This document shows, piece by piece, positions 7,410 to 13,452 of a DNA stretch of 22,215 nt; the first letter of the stretch is position 1; every line of letters starts with the position of its first letter. The notes under the pieces were generated by a model that saw only the letters and a program-made list of their open reading frames with translations, was not told the origin of the DNA and did no database searches. This stretch comes from Nephthysia sp036513515 (lineage in GTDB: Bacteria > Chloroflexota > Dormibacteria > Dormibacterales > Dormibacteraceae): NCBI GenBank assembly GCA_036513515.1, contig DATBYW010000129.1, forward strand, positions 1-22,215, written 5' to 3'. The translations under genes were made by a program, and so were the position numbers.

Positions 7410-7847
7410 ATGGCAACGACGGTCGCGCAAGAAGCTGTGATGGGGGCTATCGCGCAGGTGCAGTTTGAGATCGAGTCCTCAGACCGCGAACAGCGCAGGT
7501 TCCAGGCGGATGCGGCGGCGGTGTGCGTGCCCATCGCTCTCACTGACGCACTTCTGAGCGAGCTCGAAGTCCTCAACCTCGCAGAGCGGACCCACGTTCC
7601 CAGTTCGTTTCAACCCTCGCTACTCTGGCTGCTTGATAACTGTCCCGTCGAGTGCCCGGAGTTGATGGTCCACACCTCACCCGTGGACCTGATGGACATG
7701 CTCTTCGACCTGCAGGAGTCGCTGTTCGAACTCAAAGGTGGTGAGTCTCGCCGCCGTCTGCAGCTTGAAGACGAGTACCGCGCATACCGTCACGGCTCCT
7801 CAACCAGAGACAGACGAGCTTCCCCTGGGCCGCCAGGTTCCCTGTAA
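7410..7847 (+). CDS. Small acidic protein of unknown function
   Basis: 145 residues from ATG 7410. ATG 7440 is an alternative if transcription starts later. I do not recognise the family. The sequence has an acidic N-terminal helix (FEIESSDREQRRFQADAA), a central LLWLLDNCPVECPELMVH segment with a Cys-x3-Cys pair, and a second helix rich in Asp, Leu and Met (PVDLMDMLFDLQESLFEL). There is no signal peptide or membrane segment, so it is probably cytoplasmic. The last 20 residues are Arg, Ser, Gly and Pro rich. The stop TAA (7845-7847) lies inside the next gene's GTAAC motif. A GGGG just before the ATG is too close to act as a normal ribosome site, which fits a leaderless transcript. It is divergent from one Rieske gene and directly precedes another. 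Confidence 0.6.
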   Translation: MATTVAQEAVMGAIAQVQFEIESSDREQRRFQADAAAVCVPIALTDALLSELEVLNLAERTHVPSSFQPSLLWLLDNCPVECPELMVHTSPVDLMDMLFDLQESLFELKGGESRRRLQLEDEYRAYRHGSSTRDRRASPGPPGSL

Positions 7848-7862
7848 CAAGACCGCGTATTT
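7844..7862 (+). promoter_or_regulatory. GTAAC-N9-TATTT motif (copy 5), leaderless geometry
   Basis: GTAAC (7844-7848), nine bases, then TATTT (7858-7862). The T of TA is exactly 12 bases before GTG 7870, the same distance as at 7398/7410. This argues that the Rieske gene starts at 7870 and not at an upstream in-frame GTG at 7738. Confidence 0.6.
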
Positions 7863-7869
7863 GAGCGCT

Positions 7870-8442
7870 GTGCAACGGAAGGTAACCCAGCCGAAGCCAG
7901 ACTCCCGGATCGCGTCTCCGTCCACTGAGGTGAAGCCGCTCACGCGTCGCAACTTCATAGTCTGGGCGTTGGCAGGCCTGTTGGGCGCGATCGTCGCAGC
8001 GATCACGGCTCCGCTGCTCGTCTACCTGTATCCGGCAAAGAGCGCGGGGACCACCGTGACACCTGTCAGAGTTCCGCTCGCCACGCCGCTGGACGCAATC
8101 CCGGAGGGTGGTGCGGTTCAGTTCAATGCGCCGGCGAAGACCGCGCTGGTGATGGCGGACGGCGGTGGAGTGAACGCGGCCGGGAACTTTACGTACGGGG
8201 GTTACCTGACTCGGATCGGAGGCCGGTTGCACGCACTCGCGATAACCTGTCCGCACCTGGGTTGTTCGTACGCCCTGGACACCGGGGGCAAGCGGTTCCT
8301 GTGTCCCTGCCACGGCTCCATATTCAACCTGGAGGGTCAGGTCCTTCACGGCCCGGCCGTCAACCCTTTGTCCCACCTGACCTGGCGCCCCGGCGACCAG
8401 CCGGATGTCGTCTTGGTCGACGGCGTCAACCAGCCGGGATAG
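7870..8442 (+). CDS. Membrane-anchored Rieske [2Fe-2S] protein (cytochrome bc1/b6f type)
   Basis: 190 residues from GTG 7870. The frame is open back to GTG 7738, but that would overlap the previous gene by 110 bases and the promoter motif; GTG 7930, just before KPLTRRNF, is another option. A twin-arginine TRRNFIVW (RR at 26-27) precedes one transmembrane anchor (about 30-54, ending LLVYLYP). The soluble domain has CPHLGC (Cys127, His129, Cys132) and CPCHGS (Cys145, Cys147, His148), the full Rieske signature with both cluster ligands and the disulfide cysteines. The GNFTYGGYLTRIGGRLHAL stretch is typical of bc-complex Rieske subunits. No cytochrome b gene is nearby, so its partner is unknown; the next genes encode a lipoprotein and a membrane Mo enzyme. 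No ribosome site is seen before any candidate start. Confidence 0.88.
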   Translation: MQRKVTQPKPDSRIASPSTEVKPLTRRNFIVWALAGLLGAIVAAITAPLLVYLYPAKSAGTTVTPVRVPLATPLDAIPEGGAVQFNAPAKTALVMADGGGVNAAGNFTYGGYLTRIGGRLHALAITCPHLGCSYALDTGGKRFLCPCHGSIFNLEGQVLHGPAVNPLSHLTWRPGDQPDVVLVDGVNQPG

Positions 8443-8543
8443 AAGTCGATCCGGTCTCGCTACGGGGACATCGGCGACTAATTCTTTGGGGCGAGGTCGC
8501 GCTCTCAACTACATGCACTCGCTACATGGGGCGGGCACCGGAC

Positions 8544-8562
8544 GTAACTCCGGGCCATATCT
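8544..8562 (+). promoter_or_regulatory. GTAAC-N9-TATCT motif (copy 6), upstream of the lipoprotein
   Basis: GTAAC (8544-8548), nine bases, then TATCT (8558-8562) followed by GTT. A start near 8570 would give a 33-base leader containing AAGGAG at 8588-8593. Confidence 0.62.
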
Positions 8563-8602
8563 GTTGTCGCGGTTACACCGAAATACCAAGGAGAGTCGAC
8601 AG

Positions 8603-9154
8603 ATGAAACGCAACCTTGTCTACCTGAGTGCATCCACGGCCTTCGCCTTCGCGGCGGCCGCGTGCGGCAGTGGATACACGGCGTCGAGCCCGACACCCAG
8701 CCCGGCAGCGGGTGCGGCCACCGGCGCGGCCCCCAGTCCTGGCGTGAACAACAACGGCACGACGATCTCGGTCGCGAGCACAAAGCTCGGTCAGGTACTG
8801 GTCGACGGTTCTGGCAGGACCGTCTATCTCTTTGAAGCAGACAAAGGGAAGGATTCGAGTTGCTACAACGCTTGCGCGCAGGCCTGGCCACCGGTGACCA
8901 CGGCCGGCGGTCCGCAGAGCGGGGCCGGGGCCTCAGGCGCGATGCTCGGCACTACCACCCGCACAGACGGCACGACCGAGGTCACGTATGGCGGTCACCC
9001 GCTCTACTACTTCATCGCCGACAAGAAGGCTGGCGACCTAACCGGGCAGGGAATCAACCAGTTCGGCGCCAAGTGGTACGTGCTCGCTCCCAATGGCACG
9101 AAGATCGACTCCGCCCACGCGGCCGTCCCGCCAACCACTAACTACGGCTACTAG
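8603..9154 (+). CDS. Lipoprotein with two Y-x4-D secreted repeats (PF03640/COG4315 type)
   Basis: 183 residues from ATG 8603, with AAGGAG at good spacing. A lipoprotein signal ends in AAAACGS, lipidated Cys at 21, followed by a Thr/Ser/Pro/Gly/Ala-rich linker to about residue 50. Two copies of the family repeat follow: GQVLVDGSGRTVYLFEAD (YLFEAD) with SCYNACAQAWPP, and VTYGGHPLYYFIADKKAGDLTGQG (YYFIAD). A CYNAC cysteine pair and a WYVLAPNG end are typical. The molecular function of the family is not established; members are surface-attached and often sit near ECF sigma factors or redox proteins. It probably shares a transcript with the MpaB-like gene 22 bases downstream. Confidence 0.9.
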   Translation: MKRNLVYLSASTAFAFAAAACGSGYTASSPTPSPAAGAATGAAPSPGVNNNGTTISVASTKLGQVLVDGSGRTVYLFEADKGKDSSCYNACAQAWPPVTTAGGPQSGAGASGAMLGTTTRTDGTTEVTYGGHPLYYFIADKKAGDLTGQGINQFGAKWYVLAPNGTKIDSAHAAVPPTTNYGY

Positions 9155-9176
9155 CGGACTGCGCCAGTCAGCACAG

Positions 9177-9995
9177 ATGTCCACCGAGATGGAGCCGTAT
9201 GCGCCGTATGCGCTGGGGCCAGAGTCGGTAGCCTGGCGGATTCACGCCAGTCCGGTGACGCTCCTTGGGGGGATTCGCGCCCTCATGATCCAGGCGCTGC
9301 ACCCGGCGGCGATGGCCGGCGTGGCAGACCACAGCAGCTACCAACGCGACCTTTGGGGTCGCCTGAATCGGACTCGCGATTTCGTTCTCACGATGGTTTA
9401 TGGGGACGTGTGGTCGGCGGCCGCGGCCGCCGACCACGTCCGCCGCATCCATAGCCACGTGGTCGGCGTCGACCACGTCACGGGTCTGCCGTATCACGCC
9501 AACGACGCTGAACTCCTACTCTGGGTCCACTGCGTCCTGGTCGACTCGTTCCTGGCCGCGTACCAGACCTATGGCCGGCGGCTGCCGCAGAAGGCGGCAG
9601 ATCGGTACGTCGCGGAAATGATGAGGCAGGGCGTGCTGCTCGGCCTGCACCCCGAAGAGATACCTCACGACGTCGATGAGCTGCGGCGCCGCCTGCACGG
9701 CTACGACGAGTTGCTCTGTCTGACTCCCGCAGCGGAGGGGGCGATCAAGGTCCTCGAACACCCCCCGCTGCCAGCGCCGGCACGTCCGCTCTGGAGTCTC
9801 GTCTTCGCGGCTTCCGCCACCCTCTTGCCGCCCTTGGTTTTGGCGCTCTACGGCCGCGAACAACCGCGCGTGCCGGCTTCGGTCCTGCAGGTGAGCGTGC
9901 GGCTGGGCGCCACGGTTGCCCGCGCCGCCGGCAAGCCGCCGCCGCTGTTGAGGGCTGCACGAAAGCGGGCGCGCGCTCGCGGCCTCCGCCTCTAG
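9177..9995 (+). CDS. Oxygenase MpaB family protein (DUF2236)
   Basis: 272 residues from ATG 9177; ATG 9189 is an alternative, and neither has a good ribosome site. The conserved core is clear: PVTLLGGIRALMIQALHPAAMAGVADHS, then GRLNRTRDFVLTMVYGD, VRRIHSHVVGVD and LLLWVHCVLVDSFLAAYQTYG. These match the DUF2236/MpaB family, related to the haem-dependent latex-clearing oxygenases, with several conserved His (including the RRIHSHV pair) available as haem or metal ligands. A hydrophobic stretch near 215-235 (PLWSLVFAASATLLPPLVLALYG) and a basic tail could associate with the membrane. The substrate is unknown. The gene follows the lipoprotein by 22 bases in the same direction, and its stop TAG directly abuts the next GTAAC motif. 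Confidence 0.88.
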   Translation: MSTEMEPYAPYALGPESVAWRIHASPVTLLGGIRALMIQALHPAAMAGVADHSSYQRDLWGRLNRTRDFVLTMVYGDVWSAAAAADHVRRIHSHVVGVDHVTGLPYHANDAELLLWVHCVLVDSFLAAYQTYGRRLPQKAADRYVAEMMRQGVLLGLHPEEIPHDVDELRRRLHGYDELLCLTPAAEGAIKVLEHPPLPAPARPLWSLVFAASATLLPPLVLALYGREQPRVPASVLQVSVRLGATVARAAGKPPPLLRAARKRARARGLRL

Positions 9996-10014
9996 GTAAC
10001 CGAGGACCGTAGCT
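9996..10014 (+). promoter_or_regulatory. GTAAC-N9-TAGCT motif (copy 7), upstream of the Mo-oxidoreductase operon
   Basis: GTAAC (9996-10000) begins at the base after the MpaB stop codon, followed after nine bases by TAGCT (10010-10014). A start near 10022 keeps the AGGAGG at 10030-10035 intact in a 20-base leader. If GTAAC were instead a -35 element, the start near 10031 would cut into that site. Confidence 0.62.
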
Positions 10015-10041
10015 GACTTCGTGATTCATAGGAGGTAACTC

Positions 10042-10248
10042 ATGGCAGCTCTTTCATTGGTGCTCGGGATCGTGCTGATAGCGTTGGGCGGCTTCTGGCT
10101 CGGCCAGGGTCTGGGCTACATCCAGGGCAGCTTCATGACCGGCGTGTCGCTCTGGGCCTGGGTCGGTGCGGGTCTGGTCGTCTTGGGGATCGGGCTGACA
10201 GCCTTGTCGATCTCGCGGCGCCTGGCGGCCGCCAGGGCGCGGCATTGA
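10042..10248 (+). CDS. Small two-helix membrane protein
   Basis: 68 residues from ATG 10042, with a textbook AGGAGG at 10030-10035. Two transmembrane helices (about 4-24 and 36-58) are joined by a loop GYIQGSFMTG. The GQG..YIQGSFMTG pattern recurs in short uncharacterised membrane proteins of high-GC bacteria. It ends in a basic tail, SRRLAAARARH. Its TGA overlaps the ATG of the molybdenum oxidoreductase (TGATG at 10246-10250), so the two are translationally coupled, and it may assist assembly or anchoring of that enzyme; that role is inferred only from the coupling. Confidence 0.85.
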   Translation: MAALSLVLGIVLIALGGFWLGQGLGYIQGSFMTGVSLWAWVGAGLVVLGIGLTALSISRRLAAARARH

Positions 10249-11729
10249 TGCGGGGGCTTCGCGCCGGGGTAATCGCGGGGACGGCCACCGTGGCCGCCAT
10301 GTATTTGATCGCGCCTCCCACCGGCGTGCGGCCCCTTCCCGACCTTCTCCAAGAGCCGGTGCTCGGGCTGCTCCCGGGCCCGGTCTTCGGCTTCTTGATC
10401 GACACGCTGCAACACTGGGGAAAGATCCTCGAAGAGGCGGGACTCGTCGTATCGATGATCGCCGCGCTGGCCGTTCTTGGCGTGGTTTACGGGCTGACGT
10501 CGAGATGGCTGTCCGCCTCCAGCGCCTCGCTCGCGACGGCCCTGGTCGCGTGGCTGGGCGTCGTCCTGGTACTGCTGCCGCTCGGTGGTGCCGGGTTTCT
10601 GGGCCTGGGCGCCGGGCCGGTGACGCCCCTCATCTGGGCGGCACTGCTGGTGCTCTACGCGGGCGTCCTGCAGCTAGCTTCCTGGACGCCCGCCCCCGCC
10701 GTAGTCCGGGACCCTGGGCGGCGCCGGATATTGCGGCTTGTCCCATTGGGTATCGGTGCACTTGGTCTGGCCTATCTCGGCATTCGGCTCGTCCCTGGCT
10801 GGTACGAGGGGGGCGTCCACCCTCCAGAGGCCGGCCTCGCCGGACCTCAGCCCGCGGTAACCCCCGTGCGCAACTTCTTCGTCATCTCCAAGAACTTCAG
10901 CGACCCGGTCGTCGACCCCCGCACCTGGGCGCTGACCGTGGGCGGCCTGGTCGACCGGCCGCTGCGCCTCACGCTCGAGGAGCTGACCGCCCTCCCTCGT
11001 CGCACCCAATACGCCACCCTCGCCTGCATCAGCAACGACGTCGGCGGCCCCCTGATCGCGACAGGTCTGTTCGCAGGGGTCCCGCTAAGCGACCTGCTGG
11101 CCGGCAGTCAGGTCCAAGCATCGGCGGCCCACGTGGTGTTCCGCGGTCGCGATGACTATATGGAATCGCTGCCGCTCCGCGACGTTCTGAGGGCCCCCGA
11201 CATCCTCGTCGCCTACGCTTTGAACGGCAACGCTCTGCCGCGCGAGCACGGTTTCCCAGCGCGAATGCTGATCCCCGGCCATTACGGCATGAAAGGTCCT
11301 AAGTGGCTGGACTCGATAGAGCTTCGAGCCGGGGACGTGAAGGGCTACTGGGAGGGCCAGGGCTGGGACGCCCAGGCGATCGTCCGCACCACCTCCCGGA
11401 TCGACGTTCCGGGCAACGGGTCGCTGCTCCGGGCTGGACGGGCGTTCCTGGTGTCTGGCATTGCCTTCGCCGGTACCCGGGGCATCAACAGGGTCGAGGT
11501 CAGCACCGACGATGGTAGGAGCTGGCAGCCTGCCGAGGTCATGCCGGCCCTGTCAGAGCTGACATGGTCGTCCTGGCGGTACTCCTGGACACCGGCCCAC
11601 GAGGGAGAGCACGCGCTGGTGGTGAGAGCGGTGGACGGCACCGGCGCCGTGCAGAGCCATCAGGTCGCACCCAGCTTCCCTCGCGGAGCAGACGGATACC
11701 ACCGGATACGAGTCGCAGTCGCCCACTGA
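10248..11729 (+). CDS. Membrane-anchored molybdopterin oxidoreductase, sulfite oxidase family
   Basis: 493 residues from ATG 10248, coupled to the preceding gene. The N-terminal 185 residues contain about five hydrophobic helices (about 5-22, 62-83, 94-112, 118-146, 164-181) separated by basic loops. The catalytic part follows: NFFVISKNFSDPVVDPRTWALTVGG, LTLEELTALP, then TLACISNDVGG, where Cys260 should be the molybdenum ligand. HGFPARMLIPGHYGMKGPKWL and the WSSWRYSWTP end match the Mo-cofactor and dimerisation (immunoglobulin-like) folds. The orientation places the active domain outside the membrane, close to the Rieske proteins and lipoprotein. The substrate is not readable; sulfite or a sulfoxide-like compound is possible but unproven. 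It is a distant paralog of the soluble enzyme at 20608-21714. Confidence 0.92.
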   Translation: MRGLRAGVIAGTATVAAMYLIAPPTGVRPLPDLLQEPVLGLLPGPVFGFLIDTLQHWGKILEEAGLVVSMIAALAVLGVVYGLTSRWLSASSASLATALVAWLGVVLVLLPLGGAGFLGLGAGPVTPLIWAALLVLYAGVLQLASWTPAPAVVRDPGRRRILRLVPLGIGALGLAYLGIRLVPGWYEGGVHPPEAGLAGPQPAVTPVRNFFVISKNFSDPVVDPRTWALTVGGLVDRPLRLTLEELTALPRRTQYATLACISNDVGGPLIATGLFAGVPLSDLLAGSQVQASAAHVVFRGRDDYMESLPLRDVLRAPDILVAYALNGNALPREHGFPARMLIPGHYGMKGPKWLDSIELRAGDVKGYWEGQGWDAQAIVRTTSRIDVPGNGSLLRAGRAFLVSGIAFAGTRGINRVEVSTDDGRSWQPAEVMPALSELTWSSWRYSWTPAHEGEHALVVRAVDGTGAVQSHQVAPSFPRGADGYHRIRVAVAH

Positions 11730-11939
11730 ACGGACGGCGCGGCTTGCGCGCATGCAGTCCTGCTCTCACGTACCGAACCACTGTCCCTGCGCACAAGGCC
11801 CACTTATTGGCCGACACGAGGCAGGGCACTTTGTGGCGCTTTTCGGCGATTTGCCGGTGGCGGCCAGAGCTTTCGGTCGAGATCTTGACAGACATGAATG
11901 ACGCATACGCTCGACTGAACGCTCTGGATCGAGAGTGAT

Positions 11940-11958
11940 GTAACTCCCACTCATAGTT
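11940..11958 (+). promoter_or_regulatory. GTAAC-N9-TAGTT motif (copy 8), upstream of the haloperoxidase
   Basis: GTAAC (11940-11944), nine bases, then TAGTT (11954-11958) followed by GTTAC. With the downstream GTTAC it also forms an inverted pair. A start near 11966 gives a leader of about 90 bases holding the hairpin at 11997-12015 and AAGGAG at 12043-12048. Confidence 0.6.
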
Positions 11959-11996
11959 GTTACCGGCAGACGATGCGGATCCGCCGGCGAGCCGTC

Positions 11997-12015
11997 ACTT
12001 GGGGCAACCCCAAGT
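11997..12015 (+). promoter_or_regulatory. Perfect 8-bp hairpin in the haloperoxidase leader
   Basis: ACTTGGGG and CCCCAAGT form a perfect 8-base-pair stem with a three-base CAA loop. It lies 41 bases before the ATG and inside the predicted transcript. It may stabilise the mRNA or be an operator. No T-run follows, so a terminator is less likely. Confidence 0.45.
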
Positions 12016-12055
12016 CCGCGAACGGCTACACATCTATGACTCAAGGAGAGAATGC

Positions 12056-13372
12056 ATGAACAGAGTTCTGGCCGCGCTTGCAGGCGTGCTTTTGACGCTT
12101 GTGGGCGCGAGTGCCGTGCTCGCCTACCAGCGGGCAACCGGAGGCGGACAGGCATCCGCTGCGGCGGAGACACCACGTGGCTCCGGTGCCATTGTCGTCG
12201 ACTGGAACAAAGAGCTGGTCAAGATCGTCAATACACCGGGAGCCCAGCCGGCGACCGTGCATCCGACTCGCAGCTTCGCAATCCTGAGCGCCGCGACGTA
12301 CGACGCGGTCGTCTCCATCACACGCAGCAGTTCCCCGTACCTCTTCTCACTGGACGCTCCATCTGGAGCTCGAGCAGACGCCGCGGCAGCAACAGCCGGC
12401 CACGACACCCTGGTGGCGCTCTATCCGTCGATGAAGAGCGCCGTTGACCAGCAGTTGGCGGGCGAGCTGGCAGCGATCCCAGAGGGGACCGCCAAGGGTG
12501 AGGGAATCGAGGTCGGCCATCTGAGTGCGGCTTTCACGCTGGCCGCGCGAGCGAATGACGGATCCAGCGTTTTGCCGCCGGTGTTCCCAGCGGGCACGCA
12601 GCCGGGCGACTGGCGCCCGGCGCCCCCAGCCCTCACCCCGGGCGTCTTCACCCAGTGGTCCGCTGTGACGCCTTTCGTCCTCGACAAGTCGGCCCAGTTC
12701 CGTCCGGCGGCGCCGCCTGCCCTCACCAGTGCCGCCTACGCCCAGGCTTTCAACGAAGTCAAGAGCCAGGGTCAGAACACCAGCAGCAGCCGTACGGCCG
12801 ATCAAACGGTTGCCGCGAAGTTCTGGCCCGGTCCCATCTGGACCACCTGGAACGAGATTGCGGAGAAGTCCGCTATCGCCCACCACACAGATCTGATCCA
12901 CACGGCGCGACTGTTCGCGCTTCTCAACCTGTCATTGGCAGACACCACGATCGCTTTCTACGACGCCAAGTACCAGTACCACCTCTGGAGACCCATCACC
13001 GCCATCCGTGCAGCAGACAGCAACGGAAACCCGGCCACAACAGCCGATCCGAACTGGACACCGCTTCTTGCCACAGCGCCCGATCCCTCCTATCCCGGTG
13101 CCCACAGCGCCATCAGCGGGGCGGCGGCCGCCGTATTGATCAACTTCTATGGAGACCACGACAAGATCGATGTCACCTCGGACGTCCTTCCCAACGTGAC
13201 TCGGTCGTTCAACAGCTACAGCGCCGCGGCGAGCGAGGCCGGGCTGAGCCGTATCTACGGTGGCGTGCACACGCGGACCGATCATGAAGCCGGACTGAAG
13301 TTGGGCCATGACGTCGCCGGGTTCGTGCTCAACGAGGCCGGGTCATCCGGCTTTGGTCTGAAGACCAGCTAG
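12056..13372 (+). CDS. Exported vanadium-dependent haloperoxidase-like protein (PAP2 superfamily)
   Basis: 438 residues from ATG 12056, with AAGGAG 7 bases upstream. A hydrophobic N-terminal segment (about 5-23) is a signal or anchor. The vanadate/phosphate site is laid out as in the family: Lys305 and Arg312 in KYQYHLWRP, His350 in SYPGAHS, and SRIYGGVHTRTD (Arg399, His405, Asp409), fitting S-R-x5-H-x3-D, where His405 is the expected vanadium ligand. The middle motif is P-G-A-H instead of the common P-S-G-H, though the acid-base His is kept. The protein may halogenate or oxidise substrates outside the cell, or act as an acid phosphatase; sequence alone cannot decide. The ferritin-like protein 80 bases downstream is a likely operon partner. 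Confidence 0.9.
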   Translation: MNRVLAALAGVLLTLVGASAVLAYQRATGGGQASAAAETPRGSGAIVVDWNKELVKIVNTPGAQPATVHPTRSFAILSAATYDAVVSITRSSSPYLFSLDAPSGARADAAAATAGHDTLVALYPSMKSAVDQQLAGELAAIPEGTAKGEGIEVGHLSAAFTLAARANDGSSVLPPVFPAGTQPGDWRPAPPALTPGVFTQWSAVTPFVLDKSAQFRPAAPPALTSAAYAQAFNEVKSQGQNTSSSRTADQTVAAKFWPGPIWTTWNEIAEKSAIAHHTDLIHTARLFALLNLSLADTTIAFYDAKYQYHLWRPITAIRAADSNGNPATTADPNWTPLLATAPDPSYPGAHSAISGAAAAVLINFYGDHDKIDVTSDVLPNVTRSFNSYSAAASEAGLSRIYGGVHTRTDHEAGLKLGHDVAGFVLNEAGSSGFGLKTS

Positions 13373-13390
13373 GCAGCGTCTATCACGCCG

Positions 13391-13417
13391 GGCCGACGGC
13401 CGTGCCACCAGTCGGCC
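13391..13417. terminator. Hairpin between the haloperoxidase and ferritin-like genes
   Basis: GGCCGAC (13391-13397) and GTCGGCC (13411-13417) form a 7-base-pair stem with a 13-base loop. No T-run follows. It could partly terminate or process a shared transcript. The downstream gene has no GTAAC-N9-TA motif of its own. Confidence 0.3.
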
Positions 13418-13452
13418 TGGTCTGTGATTCAAGAAAACATGGAGTGAAAACG

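Larger units (their letters stand above)
11730..12055. other. Intergenic region before the haloperoxidase gene
   Basis: About 325 bases. It holds the promoter-like motif at 11940-11958, a 10-base palindrome GCGGATCCGC at about 11975-11984, and a tight hairpin at 11997-12015. A 14-codon frame from ATG 11894 ends at about 11938, just before the motif, but has no ribosome site and is not supported. No gene was recognised here. Confidence 0.5.

Noticed and set aside
7738..7869. Upstream GTG start for the second Rieske gene
   Set aside because: It would overlap the preceding gene by 110 bases, lacks a ribosome site and places the promoter motif inside the coding region.
8507..8525. GTAGC-N9-TAGTT on the minus strand, one mismatch from the shared motif
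   Set aside because: No minus-strand gene lies downstream; it would read into the Rieske gene antisense. Treated as a chance near-match.
9093..9176. Upstream extension of the MpaB-like protein
   Set aside because: It overlaps the end of the lipoprotein gene in another frame and adds a low-complexity Arg/Thr/Pro stretch not expected in the family.
10031..10054. A further GTAAC (inside AGGAGGTAAC) upstream of the small membrane protein
   Set aside because: It is part of the ribosome site and has no TA element nine bases downstream.
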